Made by a program: the position numbers and the translations under genes. The notes under the pieces are model-generated. The model saw nothing but the letters and a program-made list of their open reading frames with translations. It was not told the origin of the DNA and ran no database searches. Positions 12,989 through 23,735 of a DNA stretch of 64,000 nt are shown here, in pieces (position 1 is the first letter of the stretch; every line of letters begins with the position of its first letter). The DNA comes from Calendula officinalis (Eukaryota; Streptophyta; Magnoliopsida; Asterales; Asteraceae), in NCBI GenBank assembly GCA_963853835.1, contig OY970824.1, positions 72,798,372 to 72,862,371 of the forward strand. The letters run 5' to 3'.

Positions 12989-13405
12989 ATGCCTGCACGA
13001 AGAAACACTCGAAACAATCGTAGGACCGATGAGCGCAACATTAATAGGGATGCTCAGCCAGAAGAGACTGTAGAAGAAATGGTAGCTCGTAGGATTTCTG
13101 AGGCTATCGCTCAATATGAAGCAAACAGAAACTCTCGTGAGAACGGCAACAGCAACAATGGTAGAGTTACTAACCATGAAGGTAACCCTTCCAGAAATTT
13201 CTTATCCTTTTCAAAGAAATTCGTAGAAACTCTTAGGACTCGTGCTAATCATGAATTTCATCTCTATAATCAGAGAACAACACAAACCAGGGATGTTCCT
13301 TCAAAACATTCACTGCTTGTCGTCCTCCTTCATACTCTGGAAATGAAGGAGCCATCGCTATCATCCACTGGATCGAGAAAGTGGAATCTATCTTCAGTGT
13401 GGTGA
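12989..13405 (+). pseudogene. Tekay gag, N-terminal frame, frameshifted
   Basis: ATG at 12989 (MPARRNTRNNRR) is the natural gag start: an Arg/Asn-rich leader followed by EEMVARRISEAIAQYEANR, a motif usual at the start of Tekay gag. The frame leaves family resemblance near 13260-13300 and stops at 13405. The continuation of gag lies in the next frame, open from 13270 (a TAA at 13267-13269 precedes it). The break therefore falls in the 13270-13300 overlap and separates about 95 residues of gag from the rest. Confidence 0.8.
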
Positions 13406-16400
13406 ACTGCTCACCAGAAAACAAAGTTAAGTTTGCTGCCAGCACTCTGGCGAAGGAAGCCCTAACATGGTGGAACTCGCAAGTGCAAATTCTTGGAAGA
13501 ACTACCGCTGATTCATTAACATGGAGTGAATTCAAAGATCAATTAATCAACAAATTTTGTCCAAGAAGAGAGTTGAAGAAGGTTGAAGTTGAACTATGGA
13601 ACCTATCCATGACTGGTGCAAATGTGACTGAGTACACGTCCAAATTCCAGGAGCTTACACGACTTGTGCCACATATGGTGGACCCTGAATATAAAAGGAT
13701 CGAGATGTATATCTCTGGATTGTCTCCTACCATCAGGACCCTCGTCATTGCTGCTGAACCCACATCGTTTGAAGATGCAGTCAATCGAGCTCAGAGATTG
13801 ACTGATGATGCAATTATAAATGGTACCCTCCAGAAGAAAACTTCCAATGCAAACCACTCAGATAATCGTTCCAACAACAACCATGGAAAACGTGCTTACA
13901 ATGATAACAGGAACAATCAACATGGTACAAACAACAAGCATTTGAAGATTGCTCGTGTAGCCCCAAATCCCACAAACCCTGGAGCAAAACCCTACACTGG
14001 TAACCGACCTTTCTGTAACAAGTGCAACTGGCACCATGATGGTAACTGTGAGAAGTGCAACAAATGTGGCCGTTCGGGTCATAAAGCTCAGAATTGCAAA
14101 GCAAATGTGTCGAATCAGGGGAACAAGCCAGCTTGCTATGAATGTGGTGATCCTAATCACTACCGAAACCGCTGTCCCAAACTCAACAATAACAACAATC
14201 CAAACCCTAACAACAACAATGATCGTCAACCAGCTCGGGGTAGAGCATTCGTCATAGGAGCTCAAGAAGCTCGACATGATCCTAATATTGTTACCGGTAC
14301 GTTCCTTTTAAACAACCAATATGCTTCTGTCTTATTTGATTCGGGTGCCGACTTGAGCTTCGTATCTATCGATTTTAGACCATGTTTAGATATGGAATCT
14401 GTTAAATTAGACATCAAGTACGAAATTGAATTAGCAAATGGTAAAATGATTGAATCAGATGAAATTATTGAGGGTTGTGAACTGAATTTAGAGGGCCACA
14501 TATTTAGAATAGATCTTTTACCAGTAGATCTAGGAAGCTTTGATGTAGTCATTGGAATGGATTGGCTATCCAAGAATCACGCTGCAATTATATGTTATGA
14601 AAAATTAATTAGAATCCCCCTTGAAAACGGTGAAACGCTAATAATTCGAGGCGAGCAAAAGGCGAGTTCACTTAGAATTATAAATTGCATGAAAGCCCAC
14701 AAATACTTACGTAAAGGTTACCAAGCATTCTTAGCTCATGTTGTCGACAAGAAATCAAGTGAACGAAAAATTGAAGACATTCCTATCGTGCGGGATTTTC
14801 CTAGCGTTTTCCCAGATGATTTACCGGGAGTGCCACCTCAGCGACAAGTTGAATTCCGAATTGATCTAGTTCCAGAAGCTGCACCAATCGCTCGTGCACC
14901 ATATCGTCTTGCCCCATCTGAAATGCAAGAACTCTCATCTCAGTTGCAAGAATTATTAGACCTGGGTTTCATCAGACCGAGTTTCTCACCCTGGGGAGCT
15001 CCGGTATTGTTTGTGAAAAAGAAAGATGGATCAATGAGAATGTGCATCGACTACAGGGAATTGAACAAAGTAACCATTAAAAATCGCTATCCACTTCCGC
15101 GTATCGACGACTTATTCGACCAATTGCAAGGGTCAAACTTTTATTCAAAAATCGATCTACGATCAGGTTATCATCAGTTGAAAGTTCGCGAAGAAGATGT
15201 TCCCAAAACCGCATTCAGAACTCGCTATGGTCATTATGAATTTCTCGTTATGCCCTTCGGTTTAACAAATGCTCCTGCTGTGTTTATGGATCTCATGAAT
15301 CGAGTTTGTAAACCTTACCTCGACAAATTTGTCATTGTCTTCATCGATGACATTTTGATATACTCTCAATCTAAATCTGAACATGAAGAGCATCTGAGAC
15401 TAATTCTGGAACTACTCGAAAAAGAGAAACTATACGCGAAGTTTTCCAAGTGTGAATTTTGGATTCGAGAAGTACAATTTTTGGGTCATGTAATAAATGG
15501 TGAAGGAATACACGTGGATCCCGCAAAAGTCGAAGCAATTAAGAATTGGGAAGCCCTAAAGTCCCCTACAGAAGTGCGTCAATTCCTTGGTCTTGCCGGC
15601 TACTACAGACGATTTATTGAAAATTTTTCCAAAGTAGCCCAACCCTTAACCCTTCTCACTCAGAAAGACAAGAAATTCGATTGGGGCGAGAAACAAGAAG
15701 AAGCATTCCAAACATTGAAGACCAAATTGTGCACCGCTCCTATCTTATCTCTACCCGAAGGTACAGAAAATCTTATCGTGTACTGCGATGCGTCACATCA
15801 GGGATTAGGATGCGTGTTGATGCAAAATGGAAAAGTAATCGCATATGCTTCACGACAATTGAAAAACCACGAAAAGAACTACACAACCCACGATCTTGAA
15901 TTAGGTGCCGTCATTTTCGCGTTAAAAATGTGGAGACATTATCTATATGGTACTAGATGCACGATATATACCGATCACAAAAGTCTCCAACACATCTTCG
16001 ATCAGAAAGAACTAAACATGAGACAACGGCGTTGGGTAGAATTGCTAAATGATTACGACTGTGAACTAAAGTATCATCCAGGGAAGGCCAACGTAGTGGC
16101 CGATGCACTGAGTCGAAAAGAACGAACCAAACCACGACTAGTAAGAGCACTAGAGATGTCTATCCACACAAACCTTACTGCACAAATCCACTTCACTCAA
16201 ACCGAGGCGTTGAAAGATGAGAACTTAAAGAATGAATTTCTTCGTGGCATGGAAAAACAGTTGGAACCTAAGCAGGATGGAACGTTACATTTCATGAATA
16301 GAATCTGGGTGCCAAGTTTCGGTGACCTTCGTGAAGTTATTCTTGACGAAGCTCATAAATCCAAATACTCCATCCATCCTGGAGCTGACAAGATGTATAA

Positions 16401-17628
16401 AGACGTAAAAGAGTTGTATTGGTGGCCAAATATGAAGAAAGAAATTGCCATCTATGTCAGCAAATGTTTAACTTGCTCCAAAGTGAAGGCAGAATATCAA
16501 AAGCCCTCTGGTCTCCTACAACAACCTGAGATTCCTGAATGGAAATGGGAGAAGATCACTATGGACTTCATAACAAAATTACCCCGAACCTCTAGTGGCC
16601 ATGATACGATATGGGTAATCATTGATCGACTTACGAAATCAGCTCACTTCATTCCTATCAGAGAAACAGATCAAATGGAAAAGTTGACAAGAATTTATCT
16701 AAAAGAGGTTGTATCCAAGCATGGAGTGCCAATATCCATCATCTCTGATAGAGACAGTCGTTTTACTTCTCGGTTCTGGCAATCTCTACAGCGTTCTCTC
16801 GGAACACGACTCGACATGAGTACAGCCTACCATCCCCAAACAGATGGTCAGAGTGAGCGAACCATCCAAACCTTAGAAGATATGTTGAGGGCATGCGTGA
16901 TAGATTTTGGTGGCAACTGGGATACGCATCTCCCACTGGTCGAGTTTTCATACAATAATAGCTATCACACCAGTATCAAGGCTGCTCCATTTGAAGCACT
17001 TTATGGTCGCAAGTGCCGGTCCCCTCTTTGTTGGTCAGAAGTTGGTGATAGACAGATAACCGGTCCAGAAATACTGCAAGAAACCACCGATAAAATATTC
17101 CAAATTAAAGATCGAATCAAAGCAGCTAGAGACCGACAGAAAAGTTATGCAGATAATCGTCGTAAACCGTTAGAGTTCGCAGTAGGTGACAAAGTGTTGT
17201 TAAAAGTATCTCCTTGGAAAGGAGTTGCACGTTTTGGAAAACGGGGGAAGTTGAATCCTCGTTACATTGGACCTTTTGAGATACTGGAAAGGATTGGTCC
17301 TGTTGCCTACCGTCTACAATTGCCACAAGAGCTCAGAAGTATCCACAATACCTTTCATGTGTCGAACCTTAAGAAGTGCCTAGCAGACGAAACATTAATC
17401 GTACCGTCAGATGAAATATCAATCGACAACAGACTTCAGTTTACCGAAGAACCTATAGAAATATCAGAATGGAAAACGCATAGACTTCGGAGAAGCAAAA
17501 TCAGAATAGTAAAAGTTCGTTGGAATTCCAAACGAGGACCTGAATTTACATGGGAACGAGAGGATCATATGAAGAACAAGTACCCACATCTTTTTCCCAA
17601 CCCCCAACCAAGTAGTGCATCGTCTTAA
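13270..17628 (+). CDS. Tekay gag-pol polyprotein, main frame
   Basis: Open from 13270 to TAA 17626-17628; there is no proper ATG because the gag start is in another frame. Numbering from 13381, the domains in order are: the rest of the gag capsid fold; Cys/His motifs including CNKCGRSGHKAQNC and CYECGDPNHYRNRC (zinc knuckles, about 215-265); aspartic protease with DSG at 320; reverse transcriptase with FIDDIL, catalytic Asp 656 and 657; RNase H with YCDAS, Asp 803; integrase zinc finger His 992, His 999, Cys 1029, Cys 1032; integrase core Asp 1062, Asp 1123, Glu 1159 (35 residues between the last two); and a C-terminal chromodomain-like end (about 1365-1405). All catalytic residues are present. 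The long uninterrupted frame and matching LTRs indicate a young insertion. Confidence 0.93.
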   Translation, partial: SENNTNQGCSFKTFTACRPPSYSGNEGAIAIIHWIEKVESIFSVVNCSPENKVKFAASTLAKEALTWWNSQVQILGRTTADSLTWSEFKDQLINKFCPRRELKKVEVELWNLSMTGANVTEYTSKFQELTRLVPHMVDPEYKRIEMYISGLSPTIRTLVIAAEPTSFEDAVNRAQRLTDDAIINGTLQKKTSNANHSDNRSNNNHGKRAYNDNRNNQHGTNNKHLKIARVAPNPTNPGAKPYTGNRPFCNKCNWHHDGNCEKCNKCGRSGHKAQNCKANVSNQGNKPACYECGDPNHYRNRCPKLNNNNNPNPNNNNDRQPARGRAFVIGAQEARHDPNIVTGTFLLNNQYASVLFDSGADLSFVSIDFRPCLDMESVKLDIKYEIELANGKMIESDEIIEGCELNLEGHIFRIDLLPVDLGSFDVVIGMDWLSKNHAAIICYEKLIRIPLENGETLIIRGEQKASSLRIINCMKAHKYLRKGYQAFLAHVVDKKSSERKIEDIPIVRDFPSVFPDDLPGVPPQRQVEFRIDLVPEAAPIARAPYRLAPSEMQELSSQLQELLDLGFIRPSFSPWGAPVLFVKKKDGSMRMCIDYRELNKVTIKNRYPLPRIDDLFDQLQGSNFYSKIDLRSGYHQLKVREEDVPKTAFRTRYGHYEFLVMPFGLTNAPAVFMDLMNRVCKPYLDKFVIVFIDDILIYSQSKSEHEEHLRLILELLEKEKLYAKFSKCEFWIREVQFLGHVINGEGIHVDPAKVEAIKNWEALKSPTEVRQFLGLAGYYRRFIENFSKVAQPLTLLTQKDKKFDWGEKQEEAFQTLKTKLCTAPILSLPEGTENLIVYCDASHQGLGCVLMQNGKVIAYASRQLKNHEKNYTTHDLELGAVIFALKMWRHYLYGTRCTIYTDHKSLQHIFDQKELNMRQRRWVELLNDYDCELKYHPGKANVVADALSRKERTKPRLVRALEMSIHTNLTAQIHFTQTEALKDENLKNEFLRGMEKQLEPKQDGTLHFMNRIWVPSFGDLREVILDEAHKSKYSIHPGADKMYKDVKELYWWPNMKKEIAIYVSKCLTCSKVKAEYQKPSGLLQQPEIPEWKWEKITMDFITKLPRTSSGHDTIWVIIDRLTKSAHFIPIRETDQMEKLTRIYLKEVVSKHGVPISIISDRDSRFTSRFWQSLQRSLGTRLDMSTAYHPQTDGQSERTIQTLEDMLRACVIDFGGNWDTHLPLVEFSYNNSYHTSIKAAPFEALYGRKCRSPLCWSEVGDRQITGPEILQETTDKIFQIKDRIKAARDRQKSYADNRRKPLEFAVGDKVLLKVSPWKGVARFGKRGKLNPRYIGPFEILERIGPVAYRLQLPQELRSIHNTFHVSNLKKCLADETLIVPSDEISIDNRLQFTEEPIEISEWKTHRLRRSKIRIVKVRWNSKRGPEFTWEREDHMKNKYPHLFPNPQPSSASS

Positions 17629-17662
17629 ATTTCGGGACGAAATTTCTAAAACATTGGTCGTA
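17629..17662 (+). other. Expected polypurine-tract region of the Tekay element
   Basis: Between the pol stop and the right LTR lies the usual Tekay-type motif TTTCGGGACGAAATTTC. The G-rich purine tract expected directly before the LTR is missing; the last bases read ACATTGGTCGTA. This is odd for an element with apparently identical LTRs. Confidence 0.6.
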
Positions 17663-20557
17663 TGTGACAACCCGAAAATTCAGGTATTAAATTCATCATT
17701 TATTGTAACCCTAATAGTGTTCAAGAACCCAAATTTCATTGATGAAAACATTTATTTACATTTATGTCTATCAAAGAATCCTAATATCATTTATGATAAC
17801 AAAACTAGGGCATATATAAGTTTGGTGAAACCTAGAAATCATGTCTTATCGATACACATTATTAGTAGATGCATTACTCAGTTAGATTTCATTAAATCAT
17901 TGGTAAATTAGTTAGTGAGTTGGTGACACAATACATTTACAAATCAAATCAAAGACACAAATCATTATGTTACAATTTGCAAACACCAAATAACAATAAA
18001 TTAAAATCAATTAATAATTATACTTCATTTTCCTTTCAAAATTCGAGATGGCAGTGGATGCCTCACAACCACTTTCCTTCCTCTCTTTTATTCCATTTAA
18101 ATCTCAATCAAAAGCTTAAAATAACTAGAATACACACGTAATACTACCAAATAAAACTAATAATAATTTCTTTTAAACCCTTGATGCCAGCCGAATACAC
18201 TTTCCACCAATTCCACACATGATTCTTTTTCTTTTATTTTTCTCTAACATGTAGCTTATTATTTACATTCATCTAATATCACTAAATTAATTAAAACTTC
18301 AATTATACATTTTTTTTTCCTTCTTGGCGACAGCCAAGACTTTCCATGTATTACTCCTTTCTTTTGAAAAAAAAAAATTAAACCAATAAACATTGAAAAT
18401 TAAAACACCTATTGTTCACGCCTATGATCTCCTACACCATATTTACATCCTTTTGTATTATTCCCTTTCCTCAAAAAGTGATCAGTCATTAACATCACCC
18501 TAAAATACTACCCAATCATATTGCTTCTTACCAAAAGTCTCAAGATCCTACACCCCTATTTAAGAGACAAAAAGGTCTGCACAAAAGAATCATCTCTATC
18601 TCTCAACTCCCCTCTCGGCAGCACCTCTTTGAGCTCTCTCTCACTGCACAAAGGTATACACTTTATTTTTCTTTTATTATTTAATTATTTCTTCTAACTA
18701 TTTATGGGCATATGGGTAAAGTTCGCACCATAAAGATCTGTCTCAACTCCACCATTGTAGCCTACTATTTGGTATTGTGCCACCACTTTTGTTTTTCTGT
18801 AAACACACACACAAGTGTGTACTTTGTGTAAGAGCTTGTTCCAATTACTTGTCCCTATCAATTGAAAAGTACAGTCCCCACCTTCTTGATACACCCATAA
18901 GCCTATGTTTTTCTTTATGACATATATATTATAAATGTTTTATTCTTCTGTGTAATCACTGAAAAGCCCCGTAAAAACTGCTCCATTTCCGGTGACCGTA
19001 CCGCCCGACGTCCTTTTCTGCCCTTGTTCCAATCGATCAGACCTGCTTATGTTTTAGCTTTATTTTGTTTTGTTTTTACTTATTTTATTTTGTCCAGGTC
19101 ATAAAACCCCTACATCCAAGCCCAACATTAACTGATTTTGTTTTGTCTAGCCCATGATAGCTTAAATCGTTAGCCCATCAGCAGAGTCCATAAACCCTTC
19201 AATCCAATCTGTTTTAAAATGGTTCAAGCCCGATAACTTCTAAAAGGGTATAAAATCAGATTTATAGCATCTATTTTAAATAAAGAACCAAATTTATTCA
19301 GTGTCAGATTTATTATATAGTTATATATTTTTCTTATTATATATATATATAATTATTCTGGAAATTAATTGTTATAAAATAATAATAATTTAATTACTTT
19401 CTTATCACCAGATCGTGATATGTATTTTTCTTTCTTCATAATTTAACTTTTAATCAATTTTCGAATTATTAAATGATTTGGTAAAGCGTCTAAACTTATT
19501 TTTGGAACTATCCATCATATCAACGTAACTTAACGCATCCAGCTTATATAAATCAAATTAAACGAAATTCAATTACAATATTAAGTGTCACCAACATATC
19601 GCTCATTTTGTGTCTTTTTATGCATATAGGAAGCTAGTCGTTTGTTTGGAACCACCATCTCAGTTAGTCGTATCATTTTGGAAGCGTTGCATCAGGTGAG
19701 TCCACAGCCCCACTTTTTATTGTATTTTTATATACTATTTTACAACAGGGGTGAAAAACATACAAAATCACTTTTACTATTCATATTTTATTGTGATGAT
19801 ACACTACTCAGAACATGACATTCAGTCCATTATGCTCGAACTAAGACAAGATGTAGTGACATTGGTAGATGTCTACATACTGTAACTATTAGCTAGTTGC
19901 GACTAGACCCTGGATATGCAGATAGTACTATCGACTGAGACTCACCCTCCCACATTTGTTTGATCAGTTTTAACGGTCTACCGAACCGTCATGGGAGTGC
20001 ATATCTTAGATTCAGTAACATCATTTTGGAGTTGTAGGTTGGTTATGGGCTTAGGGTCGGCATTCTAACTCGAGGGTTTAGCTAACCTTAGAGGGACATC
20101 AGTTCATGTTGATTTTAATATCCTTTTGAGGATATCAACTTATACAATTTTATTAAATCATTTTCAAACATCATATCATCACAACATTTTAAGCCTTGAT
20201 GGCTCACGAACATTTTGGATTACTTGAAAACATTCTTTAAACCTGTGGATTCACTCAACATTTTTGTTGATCATTTTATTTATGTTTTTCAGGTAATTGA
20301 TTGAAGCATGAGTCATAGATTGCATTTGGATCACAAGCATGCATGTTAAAGATGCCACCATTTTACTTTTATTTATTTATTTTCAAAACATTGTTAGTTA
20401 CATTTCGGTTACACTTTTACAACTAAATTGTGGCATACTTTATTACATCATTTATTAAAGTTTTTGAGACATTTAATATTTGCAATAATCATATGCTTGT
20501 GATTACTCATGATGTCCACGCCCGTTCTTCCGCAAACCATTTTGGCGGGGTGTGACA
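17663..20557 (+). repeat. Right LTR of the Tekay element
   Basis: 2,895 bp, the same length and, where compared, the same sequence as the left LTR. Ends TGTGACA, followed by the TSD AAAAA at 20558-20562. Confidence 0.93.
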
Positions 20558-21145
20558 AAAAAGCTAAGGAATCTCTAGCTGTTGTTATTTCCTCCTTCAT
20601 GAAATCCTTCTGGCAGAAAGTTGTTCTTGCTTTGTTTGCTTTGCTTGCTGAGCTTTTGAAAGATATTTCATCTCCTTCACAGATGGGTTTGGGTTTCAAC
20701 ATTAGAAAGAGTTTGGTGATTCCTCATGGTCGTCTGGTGCTTCGTTCCGTGGCCAAGGAGGCTGACTTCATTCAGAAGTTCAATCCCGATGATTGTTTTG
20801 CTAAAAAGGCTCACAAGTTTGTGGTTGCTGTTGAAGAACCTAAGAAGTTTTCCATTGAAAAAGCTAATGGATTTCTTCTTCTTCTTCTTGTTTCCTCCTT
20901 CAACAAATCATGGTTGCCTTTACTCTGCTTGCTGAGCTTCTCAAGGATGTCATGGTTGATGACATTAAAGAGTATATCAAGCAACATGTTGAAGACCTGC
21001 AATGCTAACTGCTGGAATATATGTTGTTAACTCTAAGATGGTTAACTCTAAGAAGATGGTAACTGAAATTCGGTTCAACAATCCAACTCACCATACAATT
21101 AAGCTTAAAATAAGCTATAGTATTAAGCGAAACTATATTATTAAG
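20558..21145 (+). pseudogene. X2, 3-prime part after the Tekay element
   Basis: Continues the X2 exon: AKESLAVVISSFMKSFWQKV, hydrophobic LALFALLAELLKD, then a second homologous unit starting SSPSQMGLGFNIRKSLVIP and RLVLRSVAKEADFIQKFNP, then KKAHKFVVAVEEPKKFSIEK. Shortly after, a frame change (around 20890-20930) spoils the second hydrophobic stretch. The conserved C-terminus is still readable in another frame: MVNSKKMVTEIRFNNPTHH, TIKLKISYSIKRNYIIKR and a stop near 21145. The protein therefore had two similar units of about 100 residues and a basic tail. No known domain is recognised. Confidence 0.72.
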
Positions 21146-21274
21146 AGGTGATTGGTTTGTTAGGTTACCTTCTATAACTAAAAGAAAAATATTCCGTGTA
21201 CAAATATATGCAAGAGGACTGATTTCAAATATGGATACAATATGCAAGATGACTGATTTCTTGAAAACAAAATA

Positions 21275-21622
21275 ATGACATACATTGTACAAATATATAT
21301 AAGTATTTGCATAGTTTGTCCTCCTAAACAGCCATTGATCACTGATATTGTGAAAGCAGTGACTACTTTGAAGGCCATAGTTGCCGTAAAAGAAATCAAA
21401 GTGAAGTCGTTGGTGGCCTTCACCTGTTTGTTTGGGGGATACTTCTTCCCCAAACTCCTTCTTGCCATGCTCACACTCTTTGCAGAATTTCTCAAAGAGA
21501 TCTTGATCACTGATCTCAAAGGTAGGGAAGGCGAGGCTGTGGTGGAGCTCATGGCATTCACGCTAGACAATTTCTCCAGATTTGCTATTTTGGGTGATAC
21601 AAATAATATTTTGCAGATGTGA
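21275..21622 (+). pseudogene. X3, first unit (X-family-like)
   Basis: The frame contains AVKEIKVKSLVAFTCLFGGY and FFPKLLLAMLTLFAEFLKEI followed by LITDLK. This matches the hydrophobic core and the short acidic motif of the other X units (FWQKIAVITALTVLAELLKD, MIDDIK). No start codon is convincing: the nominal beginning lies in AT-rich sequence. It directly precedes the second X3 unit and may be its upstream exon; a TTTGCAG/ATG acceptor-like site lies at about 21615. Confidence 0.55.
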
Positions 21623-21641
21623 TTATCTTCAATTTGTGAAG

Positions 21642-22485
21642 ATGGAAGAGGAAGGGGAAGGATTTTCAGGTTTCTCTATAAAATCAAATGCCAAAATTCA
21701 TTTTCATTCACAGAAAACTCAAATTGCAAAAATGACTTGTGCAAAAATGGTTTCATCTCCTTCACAATCACAAATGGGTTTGCGTTTCAGCGTGAGAAGG
21801 TGTTTGTTGGTGATTCCTCCTGGTCGGCGGCTGGTGCTTGGTTCCATAGCCAAGAAGTTCAATCCCACTGCTTCTTTTGTTGAAAAGGCTCACAAATTTG
21901 TTGTTGCTGCTGCTGAAGAACCTAAGAAGGTTGTTGCCATTGGAAAAGTTCTGCTTCTTGCTGTTTCATCCTTCAACAATTCCTTTTGGTTGAAAATTGT
22001 TGTCATTACTGCCGTTACTGTGATTGCTGAATTTCTAAAGGATGTCTTGGTTGATGACATCAAAGATTATATCAAGCAACACGTTGAATACCTTCACAGG
22101 AAATTTCCATGGTTCAAGTTCGTGAAAAATTTGGCTGCTTTTGTTGGGTTTGTAGTTTATATCAAACAACATGTTGAAGACCTTCACAAGAAATTTCCAT
22201 GGTTCAAGTTCGTGAAAATTTTGGCTGCTTTTGTTGGGTTTGTAGTTTATATCAAGCAACATGTTGAAGACCTTCACAATAAAATTCCCATGGGTCAAGT
22301 TCGTGAAAAAATTGGCTGCTTTTGTTGGGTTTGTAGTTTATATCAAGCAACATGTTGAAGACCTTCACAAGAAATTTCCATGGTTCAAGTTTGTGAAAAA
22401 TTTGGCTGCTTTTGTTGGGTTTGTAGTACTCACTGCTGCAATTGCTAATTATGTTAATTGCAGTTTTTGTTTTCCTAGAAGGTAG
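21642..22485 (+). pseudogene. X3, second unit with four 90-bp coding repeats, frameshifted
   Basis: ATG 21642 opens MEEEGEGFSGFSIKS, then SSPSQSQMGLRFSVRRCLLV, GSIAKKFNPTASFVEKAHKF, the hydrophobic stretch IVVITAVTVIAEFLKDVLVD and DDIKDYIKQHVEYLH. Four tandem copies of a 30-residue segment (YIKQHVEDLHKKFPWFKFVK plus NLAAFVGFVV) follow from 22068. The third copy carries one extra base, so the frame stops at 22356-22358. The original frame reappears in copy four and ends CSFCFPRR stop at 22485 without the usual FNNPT tail. Each repeat has an amphipathic half and a hydrophobic half. Function is unknown. Confidence 0.7.
22068..22428 (+). repeat. Four tandem 90-bp coding repeats in X3
   Basis: Copies at 22068-22157, 22158-22247, 22248-22338 (91 bp) and 22339-22428. 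They are nearly identical, so the expansion is recent or gene conversion keeps them alike. The period is a multiple of three, so expansion preserved the frame until the one-base insertion in copy three. X2 and X4 have only one such unit. Confidence 0.93.
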
Positions 22486-22580
22486 TCTGTTTAATTGCAG
22501 TTTTTGTTTTCCTAGAAGGTAGTCAGTTAACTAATTATGTTTTTGTTTTCCTAGAAGGTAGTCTGTTTAATTGCAGTTTT
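22453..22580 (+). repeat. Three tandem repeats of about 38 bp downstream of X3
   Basis: The core TTTTTGTTTTCCTAGAAGGT recurs at about 22463, 22501 and 22541, each followed by AGTC. The first copy overlaps the X3 stop codon. Confidence 0.88.
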
Positions 22581-23147
22581 TTGCAATTATATTTTGTTAA
22601 TTGAAATATAATTAACTTTAAGTTTGTTTTATGTTATGTTCATGGTGTTATGTTAACTGTTTTAATACAACTGTTTTGGTATTAACTAGAATATTTGATT
22701 CAAAGAGTGTAAATGATAAAAGTAGCAAATGGTGTGTTTGTCTTGTGGAAGTTAAAAATCATTGCATGATAATGTGATTATCTACTAAAGTTTCAGAACC
22801 TCAAGTGATTATATAATATGTAATGTAATGTATATGAATGTGTTAAGCAAGATTCAGAAAATGTTTTTGATTGTGATCATTTGAGACAAGTTGATAAAAG
22901 CTAATATCTGAAAATATATTAGTTTTGGACCCGAAATATAGGAACGGGACCGCCGAACCCGGTTCCGGGTCGGCTCGGTGTCGGTGGGTTTACACGAAAT
23001 AGACCGAGACCATTTTGGACCCGAAATATAGGAACCGGACCGCCGAACCCGGTTCGGGGTCGGGTTGGTGTCGGTGCGTTATTTTTTGTGTCTGCTAATC
23101 GTATTAAAACCCTGCCATTGGAAAAAAAGTTAAAGGATGATGATAAG
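22581..23147. other. Spacer with a GC-rich 90-bp direct duplication
   Basis: AT-rich until 22920. Then TTTTGGACCCGAAATATAGG starts at 22923 and again at 23013, each followed by a GGACCGCCGAACCCGGTTC-like segment. It may be the remnant of an element with CCGG-rich ends. The left TSD of the Tat element (23143-23147) closes the stretch. Confidence 0.6.
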
Positions 23148-23735
23148 TTATATTGACGGATTTAGACATGTTTTTATCCGTCAATAATCTACTATTTATA
23201 CATGCTTTAGAAAGAATATATCTTGTTTGTGCCTAAATGTGTATTGATTGTAAATTACAGGTCAAAACTCCAAAGTACACAAGAAATGGGTAAAAAAACA
23301 CACAAAATGAAGAGTGGATAAAAGTAGAAGATTATATTAATTTGGATATTGGATCAAGAAACAAAGTGGAAATTTATATGATAATATAAATTTACGCTCA
23401 AAGACACATCTTAGAGATATAATTGAAATTTAATGAGGTCATTAATTAGAGCCTAATCTTTCATTTGTGGTCTCGTACATATTAATTAATAGAAGGAGAT
23501 GGTTACAATTTCTAGTAGGTGAATTTAATGGGGGTTGGTGAAGAGAATTCTTCATCTGGAGAAGCCACACGAGCCACATATTAATTCTTGGTGGACATCC
23601 AACTTAGTAAACCCAATCTCACGTGAGTTTTATAAAGCCAGCCCACGTGATTATTTAGAAACAGGCCACAAGAAATTAGTAGAAGCCCACGTGAAAGGAA
23701 GCCCACAGCCACAAGCCTCAAGGTTGGTTAACTAG

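Larger units (their letters stand above)
9856..20557 (+). mobile_element. Tekay/Del-type Ty3/gypsy LTR retrotransposon
   Basis: A full-length 10,702-bp element. LTRs at 9856-12750 and 17663-20557 are both 2,895 bp, begin TGTGACAACCC and end GGTGTGACA (TG...CA), and I saw no difference in the parts compared. The primer site TGGTATCAGAGC follows the left LTR. The internal part encodes gag, protease, reverse transcriptase, RNase H, integrase and a C-terminal chromodomain-like end, in the Ty3/gypsy order. Very long LTRs, two zinc knuckles and the C-terminal WNSKRGPEFTWE motif fit the Tekay (Del) chromovirus clade. A gag frameshift and a weak polypurine tract suggest it is now defective. It splits the X2 exon. 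Confidence 0.95.

Noticed and set aside
22068..22428. CRISPR-like array because of regular repeats
   Set aside because: The repeats are directly adjacent coding units without spacers, in plant DNA.
23535..23735. 66-codon frame as a gene
   Set aside because: Lies inside the left Tat LTR, has no recognisable motif and no homologous frame seen in the other LTR.
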